Assembly (NCBI GenBank): GCA_050246115.1
Contig: JBFWWP010000016.1
Location: 62,001-126,000, forward strand
Direction: 5' to 3'
Source: JBFWWP01 sp050246115
Lineage (GTDB): Bacteria; Planctomycetota; UBA8108; UBA1146; JAJFFE01
DNA: 64,000 bases
Shown: positions 55,271 to 64,000 of the stretch, one piece after another
Layout: the number at the start of each line of letters is the position of its first letter
Position numbering within the stretch: the first letter of the stretch is position 1
Program-made: the position numbers and the translations under genes
Notes under the pieces: model-generated
Seen by the model: the letters and a program-made list of their open reading frames with translations, nothing else
Database searches by the model: none
What the model was told of the DNA's origin: nothing

Positions 55271-56827
55271 ATGTCGACAACCCGCCGATTGCTATTGTGT
55301 GCTGCCTTGCTTGCGGGCGTGCCTGCCGGGGCTGCAGCCCAAACGCCCACCTTCACCAACGAGACGGGAACGCGGCTCACCTTCGGGGCGACCGACGGTT
55401 CCGAGCGCTCCTTCGCCGTCGCGGACTACGATCAGGACGGGGCTGACGATGTGTTGGTCGGACGACGTGTCGGCCTGAACAACAACACCGGCTCGCCGTT
55501 GGGCAACTTGCTGTTCATGAACCTTGGCGGCGTGCTGACCAACCAAGAGGCGGCACTTGCACCCGCGCTGGTAGCGCCCCGTCGCACGCGAGACGTGGTC
55601 ACGGCTGACTTCAACGCCGACGGCTGGCCGGATGCCATGGTCGGCGATGGTCCGAGCGACGCCCCGCTGTTGCTGTTGAACCAGGGCGCGGTCGCGGGTG
55701 TTTGGCAAGGACTCGTGTCGCAGCCGCTGCTCTTGCCCGTCGGCTTCACCGTCGATTGCTGGAGCCTCGGCGTCGGCGATCTCACGAACGACGGGGACGC
55801 CTACCCCGATGTCTTCGTCGGGGTCCGCAATGGGAACGACCGCATGCTCGTCAATCTCGGCCCGGGTCCGGGTGGTTGGCTCGGGTTCGCGGACGAGTCG
55901 ACGCGGCTGGGGACCAACGCCAACACCAACGCGGTTCGCTCGGTGACGATTCGCGACATGAACAACGACGGCGACCAAGACATCGTCCAGGGCGTGACCG
56001 GCACGGGCCTGTTGCGAATGCTGAAGAACGACGGCGCGGGTCAGTTCACCACGACGCCCCAGAACATCCTCCAGAACGCCACTTACAACCACGGGCTCGG
56101 GGACCTGAACGACGACGGGCTCCTGGACATCTTCTGCGTGAACAACGGGGTCGACTCCTACGTGCTCAACAACGGCCCGGCGGCGGCCGACGGCATCGGC
56201 TTGGGGAGCTTCACGAATGCGCCCAACCCGTCCGGTTTCGGCGCCGCCGTGCGAGTCGCCGACATCGACGGGAACGGTTCCGATGACTTCTTGGTGGCTG
56301 ATCTGGATCAGGAGTTTCCGCAGGATTGCGCGCGTCGGCTCGCGTTCCTCTTCAACTCCGGGAGTGTGCCGTTCCTGTCGAACGGCTATCCGACGCCGCA
56401 GCCGTGGACCCCGAACGGCACTTCGGACGTAGCCGTCTTGGACATCGATGGCGACGGCGACCTGGATCTGGTGATCGGTCACTGCGCAGGCACGAGCGTC
56501 TTCATGCAGGATGGCTCCCCGAATCCGCCGGTCACTTTCATTCGCGGCGATAGCAACGGTGACGGCGCCGTGAACGTGGCGGATCCGGTCTATGCGCTCA
56601 ACTATCTGTTCAACTCGGGACCGCAAACTTGCATCGATGCGATGGACGTGAACGACGACGGCACGGTCAACATTGCCGACGGCGTGGCGGTGCTCGCCTT
56701 CCTGTTCTCGGGTGGAGTGGAGCCGGAGTCTCCGCATCCTGCCTGCGGCCAGGATCCCACGACCGACGACCCAGGGCTGCCCACCCCCGGCGAACTGGGC
56801 TGCGACGCCTCGGCGGCTTGTCCGTAG
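55271..56827 (+). CDS. secreted FG-GAP/VCBS beta-propeller protein with dockerin-type end
   Basis: 518 residues from an ATG at 55271. Signal peptide STTRRLLLCAALLAGVPAGAAAQ. Residues about 30-420 contain seven or so repeats of the form 'VxDxNxDGxxDxVVG' (VADYDQDGADDVLVGRR, TADFNADGWPDAMVGDG, IRDMNNDGDQDIVQGV, LGDLNDDGLLDIFCVN, VADIDGNGSDDFLVADL, VLDIDGDGDLDLVIGH), calcium-binding FG-GAP/VCBS blades. Residues about 425-490 are a dockerin-like pair (FIRGDSNGDGAVNVADPVYALNYLF, DVNDDGTVNIADGVAVLAFLF). The C-terminus is GCDASAACP. Probably an extracellular or surface protein. Confidence 0.87.
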   Translation: MSTTRRLLLCAALLAGVPAGAAAQTPTFTNETGTRLTFGATDGSERSFAVADYDQDGADDVLVGRRVGLNNNTGSPLGNLLFMNLGGVLTNQEAALAPALVAPRRTRDVVTADFNADGWPDAMVGDGPSDAPLLLLNQGAVAGVWQGLVSQPLLLPVGFTVDCWSLGVGDLTNDGDAYPDVFVGVRNGNDRMLVNLGPGPGGWLGFADESTRLGTNANTNAVRSVTIRDMNNDGDQDIVQGVTGTGLLRMLKNDGAGQFTTTPQNILQNATYNHGLGDLNDDGLLDIFCVNNGVDSYVLNNGPAAADGIGLGSFTNAPNPSGFGAAVRVADIDGNGSDDFLVADLDQEFPQDCARRLAFLFNSGSVPFLSNGYPTPQPWTPNGTSDVAVLDIDGDGDLDLVIGHCAGTSVFMQDGSPNPPVTFIRGDSNGDGAVNVADPVYALNYLFNSGPQTCIDAMDVNDDGTVNIADGVAVLAFLFSGGVEPESPHPACGQDPTTDDPGLPTPGELGCDASAACP

Positions 56828-56903
56828 CCGACGTCGGCGTTGCGGGGTTTGCGATTGGTTTGCTCGCGAGTGAACGAGCGTCCGAAAGTGTCGCACGCCA
56901 GAG

Positions 56904-56944
56904 CCAGCCCCGACGCGAGCGCCAAGCGCTCGCGTCGAGGCTGG
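56904..56944. terminator. bidirectional terminator hairpin between convergent genes
   Basis: CCAGCC then CGACGCGAGCG (56911-56921), a 5-base loop, CGCTCGCGTCG (56927-56937) and GGCTGG: a 17-base-pair stem with one mismatch. It lies between the ends of the VCBS/dockerin gene and isocitrate lyase. Confidence 0.65.
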
Positions 56945-56964
56945 AGGGGGGACTTCGGTCCGGC

Positions 56965-58389
56965 CTAGATGCCGGACTTGCGCGGGGTCACGGGCTGCGG
57001 CGCTGTGGTTGGGGTCACGGGCGTCGGCCTGTCGAGCACGACCGCGGCGGGACGTTGCGGGGGCGTGGGGCGCGCTGCCGGAGCGGCAACGAACTGGTCG
57101 TCTTCGGTCGAGCCATGGAGTGCGCTCGTGGCGGCCGTTCCCCCGGAGATCACCTTCAGGACGTCGTCGAAGTAGCCGGTCCCGACTTCTCGCTGGTGCT
57201 TCGCGGCGGTGTAGCCCGACGCTTCCATGCGAAACTCCTTCTCCTGGAGTTCCACGTAAGCCGCCATGCCGCGTCGCGAGTAGTCGCGGCTGAGCTCGAA
57301 CATGGACTGGTTCAAGGCGTGGAAACCCGCCAAGGTCACGAACTGGAATTTGTACCCCATGGCGCCGAGCTCCTCCTGGAAGCGGGCGATGGTGGCGTCG
57401 TCCAGGTTCTTCCTCCAGTTGAACGACGGGGAGCAGTTGTAGGCCAGGAGCTTGCCCGGGAACTGGGCATGAATGGCCTCCGCGAACCGCCGCGCCTCGT
57501 CGAGGTTCGGCGTCGAGGTCTCGCACCAGATGAGGTCGGCATACGGGGCGTAGGCAAGGCCGCGAGCGATGGCGGCGTCGAGGCCGTCCCGTACGCGGAA
57601 GAAGCCCTCGACGGTACGCTCGCCCGTGAGGAAGGCGCGGTCGCGCTCGTCATGGTCACTGGTGAGGAGGTTGGCGGACATGGCATCGGTACGCGCGACG
57701 ATGATCGTCGGCACGTTCATGACGTCGGCCGCCAAGCGGGCCGCGATGAGGGTCTGCACGAAGGTGCGCGTGGGAATCAGCACCTTCCCGCCGAGGTGGC
57801 CGCATTTCTTCTCGGACGAGAGTTGGTCCTCGAAGTGGACCGCCGCCGCACCGGCTTCGATCATGCCCTTCATGAGTTCGAAGGCGTTCAGTGGGCCGCC
57901 GAATCCGGCCTCCGCGTCGGCGACGATCGGCGCGAACCAGTCGATGCCGTTGCGCCCCTCCATGTGATGGATCTGATCGGCGCGCTGCAAGGTCTGATTC
58001 AAGCGCTTCACTAGCTGCGGGACGCTGTTGGCCGGGTAGAGACTTTGATCGGGGTACATGTTGCCAGAGAGGTTCGCGTCGGCGGCGACTTGCCAGCCGC
58101 TGACGTAGATGGCCTTCAAGCCGGCTTTGACCATTTGCATGGCTTGGTTGCCGGTGAGCGCACCCAGCGCGCGCACGAACGGCATGTCGTTCAACATGTA
58201 CCACAGCTTGTCGGCGCCGCGTCGGGCCAACGTGTGCTCGATCTCGACGCTGCCGCGGAGGCGCAGCACGTCCTCCGGGCTGTATTCGCGCACGATTCCG
58301 CGCCAACGGGGGGCTTGGCTCCAGCTCTGGCTCATCGCGGGGATACGTGAATAGTCGACCACGGAGTCGTTCCTCTCGTTGGAGATCAT
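56965..58389 (-). CDS. aceA: isocitrate lyase
   Basis: 474 residues from an ATG at 58389; a GTG at 58362 preceded by GAGAGGA would give 465. It splits isocitrate into succinate and glyoxylate. The catalytic loop is SSEKKCGHLGGKVLIPT, with the KKCGH signature and active cysteine. Other blocks are GWQVAADANLSGNMYPDQSLYP, IVADAEAGFGGPLNAFELMK, ARTDAMSANL and YNCSPSFNWRKNL. The last 45 residues are a Pro/Thr/Ala-rich tail not usual for the enzyme. Malate synthase lies 51 bases upstream on the same strand, forming an aceB-aceA operon. Confidence 0.95.
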   Translation of the reverse strand: MISNERNDSVVDYSRIPAMSQSWSQAPRWRGIVREYSPEDVLRLRGSVEIEHTLARRGADKLWYMLNDMPFVRALGALTGNQAMQMVKAGLKAIYVSGWQVAADANLSGNMYPDQSLYPANSVPQLVKRLNQTLQRADQIHHMEGRNGIDWFAPIVADAEAGFGGPLNAFELMKGMIEAGAAAVHFEDQLSSEKKCGHLGGKVLIPTRTFVQTLIAARLAADVMNVPTIIVARTDAMSANLLTSDHDERDRAFLTGERTVEGFFRVRDGLDAAIARGLAYAPYADLIWCETSTPNLDEARRFAEAIHAQFPGKLLAYNCSPSFNWRKNLDDATIARFQEELGAMGYKFQFVTLAGFHALNQSMFELSRDYSRRGMAAYVELQEKEFRMEASGYTAAKHQREVGTGYFDDVLKVISGGTAATSALHGSTEDDQFVAAPAARPTPPQRPAAVVLDRPTPVTPTTAPQPVTPRKSGI

Positions 58390-58440
58390 GGGGTGTCGTT
58401 CGTTGGCATCCGTCGCGTCAGACCCGAGACGCGGTCCGGC

Positions 58441-60018
<1,578 letters not shown>

Positions 60019-60591
60019 GGCGTAGCTCTTTCCCGGTGCATACCAAGAAGCGGGTTTCACGCGACAGATGGCAAGTCCGGGGCCCAGGTATCCCACTCGT
60101 GCAGCCATGCGAGCGCGGCCGTAGCGCGATTCGACACGGCGCGTGCCCGACGGAAGTTCGAAACCGGAACGCTGGAGTCGGTCTCTTGGACAGCGGCAGC
60201 GAGTGGATGGTGGGCGGCGACGAGTTTGTCGGTGTGTTTAGCGGACAGCCCGCATCGGGAACGTGGCGCCGCCGACGGCCGGGAACGCCGCCACGTAGGC
60301 CGGCCGTGTAGCTCGTGGTCGGAGCGGAGTAGGAGGTTTCGACGGGTTGCTCGGGGAGGCGTCGCGCTCCGCAGCAGGTTCCGACGGCCTTGCAGCGGTC
60401 ACGGGTCGATGGGTCGCCGGCAGCGACCTCGAACCGAAAGGATGACGCGGCGCGGGCCGGATCCTCCCGAGGCTCGAGAGGCTACGACCCAGCGTGGAGT
60501 CCAGGCCGAGCCAGTACGCGGGTTGTCCCGCCCGGAGCGGCCAGCGACGCAGATCGTGTACGCACCGCCACTGTACCTACGGATCGGACCA
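60019..60591. other. gene-free region
   Basis: 573 bases upstream of aceB with no credible gene. The aceBA promoter should be here. Long frames are low-complexity Arg-rich shadows. I see no repeat family member. Confidence 0.4.
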
Positions 60592-60753
60592 CTAAGGACA
60601 GACTCCTGGCGCGGCACAGTCGATGGTCGCGCCCGCCGGCCCGCAGTCGGGATACGGTGATCCCGGGGGCGGCCCGCCACCGAAGAGGTGGGACAGCAAG
60701 TAGATGCCATCGGCGACGTCCAACTGCATGTCTCCGCACCAGCCGCGCCTCAC
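60592..60753 (-). pseudogene. orphan dockerin-type C-terminal fragment
   Basis: 53 codons on the minus strand (from RRGWCGDMQLDVADGIYLL through HLFGGGPPPGSPYPDCGPA to GVCP and TAG) match the second dockerin half and the -CP tail of the secreted proteins in this window. The first calcium loop is damaged (RRGWCGD instead of RGDxNGD), and no signal peptide or body precedes it. It is best read as the 3' remnant of a lost gene, although a small gene cannot be ruled out. Confidence 0.6.
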
Positions 60754-60919
60754 GTCGACCGGGTGCTGCGATTCGGGCGGCGGCCGCGAATGGGTACTTG
60801 GTTCCCGCGCCTCACCCTGCGACGATGCCCGTTCCGGTGGTCGGGTCCGCCGGTGGTACCATGACCGCTTGTGCACCTGGGCCCCGAGGCGACCCGCGGA
60901 CGAGTGAAGGGACACGACC

Positions 60920-63154
60920 GTGCGAGTGACCTGGGCTCTCATCTCGACTCTGTGCTCGATCGGCTGCGCGGGGACTGGGCCGACGGTTCACTCGGACGGG
61001 ACGATTCCCGCGGCCTGTGCGGGCTGCGTGAGTCCGCCACCGCTCGAAGCGCTCGCCGCCGACGCCAGTCCCAAGGTTCGTCGGCTCCGGACCTTTCACG
61101 ACCAGCGGGAAGACAAGCGCCACCCGTACCTCGGGATGGCCGCGACTCTCGAAGGCATCCGAGACCTCATCCCCAAGGCGAGTTCCGCGGTCGAGCGCCT
61201 CCGACTGGAGCACCTCCTGACCCATGCGCTTCTCTGCGAGGGGTCCGCGGAAGAAGGCGTCGGGGTTCTCGAGCGCTGGCGACTCGCGCTCCCCGATTTG
61301 GCGGTCTCGCCCGACACGGAGATGCGGTTTTGGTACGGGCTCGGGATGGCCCACTTCCGCCTTGCCGAGCGCCAGAACTGCGTGGCCGGGCACAACGAAG
61401 ACAGCTGTCTGTTCCCGCTCGAGGGGGGAGGGGTACACACGCAGGGCGAAGAGGCGCTTGCTGCCGTGCGTGCGTTCGAGTTGGCACTCGAGCTCGACCC
61501 GCGCTTCGACGAGGCGCGCTGGTTGGCGAACGTGGCCCAGATGGCGCTCGGTGCGTATCCCGACCAGACGCCAGATCGTTACCGCCTGCCACCGACCCAC
61601 GTCGAGTCGGAAACGGACCTGCCACGCTTCAAGGATCGGGCCGCTGCGCTCGGGGTGGCCCGACACGATCGCGCGGGGGGCGCGGTCCTGGAGGACATCG
61701 ATGGCAACGGCCTCCTGGATGTGCTGACTTCGTCCTTCGATCCGGGACATCGACTGGCGCTCTACTTCCAACGTGCCCCTGAGGTCTTCGAGGATGGGTC
61801 CACTTCCCCCGGCCTCGAGGACCAACTCGGCGGAGTCGACCTCCTGTGCCGCGACTTCGACGACGACGGGCTTCTCGACATCCTGGTCCTTCGCGGGGGG
61901 CACCTCGGCGAGATCGGGCAGCTTCCCGATTCGCTCCTGCAGCAAGTGCAACCCGGGGTGTTTCGCGACGTCACAGCCGAAGCGGGGTTCGAGATCGACG
62001 CGCCCACGCGGACCGCTTCCGCCGCCGACATCGACCTCGATGGAGACCTCGACCTCTTCCTTGGGTACGAGACCATTCTTCGCGGCCCGAGCGGGGCACG
62101 ATTCCCCCATCGCCTCTTGCGCAACGACGGAGGGATGCGCTTCACCGACATCACCGACGGATCGGGAATCGCTACCGCGCCGACCTGCGCTGGCGCGAGC
62201 TTCGGTGATATCGACGGGGACCGCTACCCCGACCTGTTCGTCTCGCACTCCAGCGCTCGCAATCGGCTCTACCACAACCGAGGTGACGGGACCTTCACCG
62301 ACGTCACAGCGGACGCGGGTGTGGCCGAACCCCTGGAGAGCAGCGTCACTTGGTTCTTCGACTATGACAACGACGGGGACTTGGACCTCTTCGTGGCTCA
62401 CTACGCGCAGTCCGACCGCGGGGCCGCGATTGCCCGCTACTACTTCGAGTCGGTCGTCCCCCGGAGCACGATGCGCCTCTACGACAACCGGGGCAACGGT
62501 CGGTTCGACGACGTCACGGCTGCGCGCGGCCTCGCTCGGGTCTGCTTTCCCATCGGGGGCAACTTCGGAGATCTGGACGGCAACGGGTTCCCCGATATCT
62601 ACCTCGCGACCGGAGCCCCGGAGATGGATGCGCTATGGCCGAACGTCGCGCTCGTCAACCACGACGGACAGGCGTTCCGGGATGCGACCAAGGCCGCAGG
62701 GCTCGGTCACCTCCAGAAGGGCAATGGAGTGGCATTCGGCGATATCGACCGAGACGGCGACCAGGACGTTCTCGTGCAGGTCGGGGGTGTCCACCTGGAC
62801 GACGGCTTCGCCAATGTACTGTTCGACAATCCAGGTCACGGCCACCACTGGCTCACGGTCGATCTCCGCGGGAGCGACTCCAACCGATTCGGCATCGGCA
62901 GCCGGATTCGACTTCGCGTCGAAGGTCCACAGGGGGAGCGGGATCTCTTCGCGTTCGTGGGTTCCACCAGCAGCCTGGGCGGGAACAGCCTGCAAGAGGA
63001 GTTCGCGCTCGGTGACGCGACTCGGATCATCGAGCTCGAGGTGTTCTGGCCGAAGACTGCGGCGACGCAGAGGTTCCCGGACGTTCCGCTCGACACCCGG
63101 GTTCGCGTGCGCGAGGACCGGGCGTCACTGGAAGTCGTCGACGGCAGCCGCTGA
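60920..63154 (+). CDS. CRTAC1-like lipoprotein with FG-GAP repeats and ASPIC/UnbV domain
   Basis: 744 residues from a GTG at 60920 behind GAAGGGA. Signal RVTWALISTLCSIGC gives a lipoprotein. Residues about 30-230 are helical, TPR-like. Residues about 235-640 hold repeated calcium-type blades: LEDIDGNGLLDVLTS, CRDFDDDGLLDILVLRGG, AADIDLDGDLDLFLGY, FGDIDGDRYPDLFVSHS, FDYDNDGDLDLFVAHY, FGDLDGNGFPDIYLATG and FGDIDRDGDQDVLVQVGG. The end (NRFGIGSRIRLRVEGPQG, GSTSSLGGNSLQEEFALG, ELEVFWP) is an ASPIC/UnbV domain. Function unknown; such proteins are common in planctomycetes. Confidence 0.87.
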   Translation: MRVTWALISTLCSIGCAGTGPTVHSDGTIPAACAGCVSPPPLEALAADASPKVRRLRTFHDQREDKRHPYLGMAATLEGIRDLIPKASSAVERLRLEHLLTHALLCEGSAEEGVGVLERWRLALPDLAVSPDTEMRFWYGLGMAHFRLAERQNCVAGHNEDSCLFPLEGGGVHTQGEEALAAVRAFELALELDPRFDEARWLANVAQMALGAYPDQTPDRYRLPPTHVESETDLPRFKDRAAALGVARHDRAGGAVLEDIDGNGLLDVLTSSFDPGHRLALYFQRAPEVFEDGSTSPGLEDQLGGVDLLCRDFDDDGLLDILVLRGGHLGEIGQLPDSLLQQVQPGVFRDVTAEAGFEIDAPTRTASAADIDLDGDLDLFLGYETILRGPSGARFPHRLLRNDGGMRFTDITDGSGIATAPTCAGASFGDIDGDRYPDLFVSHSSARNRLYHNRGDGTFTDVTADAGVAEPLESSVTWFFDYDNDGDLDLFVAHYAQSDRGAAIARYYFESVVPRSTMRLYDNRGNGRFDDVTAARGLARVCFPIGGNFGDLDGNGFPDIYLATGAPEMDALWPNVALVNHDGQAFRDATKAAGLGHLQKGNGVAFGDIDRDGDQDVLVQVGGVHLDDGFANVLFDNPGHGHHWLTVDLRGSDSNRFGIGSRIRLRVEGPQGERDLFAFVGSTSSLGGNSLQEEFALGDATRIIELEVFWPKTAATQRFPDVPLDTRVRVREDRASLEVVDGSR

Positions 63155-63222
63155 CACCAGTAACCCGACACGCCCGTCTGCAGAGGCGTCGCCATGAGCC
63201 GCCCTTCTCGACGGCCGCAGCA

Positions 63223-63270
63223 GCGCGGGAGGTCCCCTGCGTGGGAGGTCCCCTGCGTGGGAGGTCCCAT
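63223..63270. repeat. three tandem 16-bp units after the CRTAC1-like gene
   Basis: Units at 63223-63238, 63239-63254 and 63255-63270, consensus GCGYGGGAGGTCCCMT. Each holds the palindrome GGGAGGTCCC-like core. Same unit length and copy number as the array at 3685-3732 but unrelated sequence. Confidence 0.85.
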
Positions 63271-63398
63271 GAGTCGGAGGAGCAGTGCGGTGCTAACGTT
63301 CCGCGCCACGCGATCCGCTGCCGTTCGCATGGGCCCGCGGGTGCCGTGCAAACTTCGTGCGACCCGATCTCGGGGGCCGGAGTTACTCCGGGGCAGGA

Positions 63399-64000
63399 TC
63401 ATTGCCAGGGCAATGTGATTCGACCCGTGTCGGGCGCGGCGAAGAACTCCCGTTCATAGGTTTCTCCATTGTCGAGTCGAAGCTGCGCGGTGTAGCGCAC
63501 GTCGCGCTGGAGTGGGAGATCCGAGCCAAGGGGCACCGCCATCCAGGGAGCGTCGGCTCCCTGAGAACGTCGCACCCAGACTCGGTCGTCTGCGAGCCGG
63601 GGCGTGACTTCCGGAGAGGCGAAGAAGGCGACGACCGCACCCTCTCGAAGAGAGACGTCCACCGTCGTGTCGCCGCCTCCAGGAAGAGCGCTCGTGGGGA
63701 CTTCTCCCACGAGGACGTCGAACCAACCGCTTCGTACCTCGACGCGCACCGTGGCAACCGTTGCGCCCGGCGAGATGGTCAAGGTCTCCCCCGTACTCGA
63801 TCCGAGCACCGACGACCGACCGTCACGGGTCCAAGCCGTCGCGGTGAGCATCCCGGGGGGACGCGGTTCTGGCCGAAGAGTGATCGAACGCGACTTGCTC
63901 ACGAGGATCTGGCACTCTCCGGGGCCCTGGACGTGTGCGATCCCCGTGCGAATCGTGCCGTCGTCTCCTTGAATCGTGTACTCGTGGGGACCGGTGGTCT
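63399..64000 (-). CDS. 3' part of a gene running off the right edge; unknown, beta-rich
   Basis: The frame is open from 63998 without a stop to 63399, so at least 199 residues are coded and the true start lies outside. A GTG at 63902 is a possible but unlikely start, because the residues before it (HEYTIQGDDGTIRTGIAHVQG, PGECQILVSKS) look coding and continue the same style. The visible part is strand-rich with repeated 'GETLTISPGATVATVRVEVRSG' and 'RDVRYTAQLRLDNGETYEREF' patterns that suggest carboxypeptidase-regulatory-like or other beta-sandwich units. It is likely secreted or membrane-anchored. Confidence 0.6.
   Translation of the reverse strand, partial: TTGPHEYTIQGDDGTIRTGIAHVQGPGECQILVSKSRSITLRPEPRPPGMLTATAWTRDGRSSVLGSSTGETLTISPGATVATVRVEVRSGWFDVLVGEVPTSALPGGGDTTVDVSLREGAVVAFFASPEVTPRLADDRVWVRRSQGADAPWMAVPLGSDLPLQRDVRYTAQLRLDNGETYEREFFAAPDTGRITLPWQ

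Noticed and set aside
55292..57526. 744-codon open frame on the minus strand
   Set aside because: It shadows the VCBS/dockerin gene and overlaps isocitrate lyase; composition is repetitive because the real gene is repetitive.
60812..62401. 529-codon open frame opposite the CRTAC1-like gene
   Set aside because: Antisense shadow of a repetitive FG-GAP gene.

Overview
The window is high-GC bacterial chromosome, gene-dense and without rRNA, tRNA, CRISPR or prophage genes that I can see. The best guess for the source is a planctomycete (Planctomycetota). Five secreted proteins carry the dockerin-like RGDxNGDG...NIADAVYxLxYLF duplication found in many planctomycetes, most of them closing in a short cysteine-rich tail that ends in -CP. 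There are also bacterial microcompartment (BMC) genes, many putative lipoproteins, GTG/TTG starts and FG-GAP/ASPIC proteins. No species can be named from sequence alone.

Layout. 1-5.9 kb: edge of an unknown gene, a secreted PQQ-type sugar dehydrogenase with calcium-type repeats, a dihydroorotase, and a secreted protein of unknown function. 6.2-11 kb: fabI, glutamine-dependent nadE, citrate synthase and a GNAT acetyltransferase. 11.2-18.4 kb: two BamE-like lipoproteins, moaD-moaE, a peptidase-like lipoprotein pair, a DASS transporter, queA and a zinc-ribbon/J-domain protein. 18.4-25 kb: a FlaG-like protein, a coiled-coil NYN protein, then a compact BMC operon (three BMC-P vertex proteins, an RpiB-like enzyme and DeoC, the two enzymes with N-terminal encapsulation-peptide-like helices), an AlkD-type glycosylase and a secreted unknown. 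25-34 kb: DUF4388/TPR protein, dockerin-type protein, moaA, degenerate EEP-like membrane protein, winged-helix regulator with membrane partner, FGGY kinase. 34-47 kb: P2-type ATPase, a 1296-residue PPC-like/dockerin protein, a dockerin-Kazal protein, glutamine synthetase, a GlpD-like oxidoreductase, lipoproteins. 47-64 kb: Rph/PpsA-like phosphotransferase, CPA1 antiporter, endonuclease III, PQQ-like beta-propeller, VCBS/dockerin protein, the glyoxylate-shunt pair isocitrate lyase and malate synthase, a CRTAC1-like lipoprotein, and a gene running off the right edge.

How the genes work together. Citrate synthase, isocitrate lyase and malate synthase point to a glyoxylate cycle and growth on acetate or fatty acids. 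MoaA, MoaD and MoaE give part of molybdenum-cofactor synthesis. The FGGY kinase and GlpD-like enzyme could serve glycerol use. The BMC operon has the DeoC plus RpiB pairing of sugar-phosphate-utilising (SPU) compartments but lacks hexameric shell genes here, so it would be a satellite locus.

The most striking non-coding feature is a 179-bp near-palindromic element present four times at exactly the same length. It is flanked by 3-bp TNA sequences, which are direct repeats at three copies. Three copies sit on the stop codon of a gene, so that the element boundary keeps or forms the stop. A second, degenerate family of two-hairpin repeats follows several gene ends.
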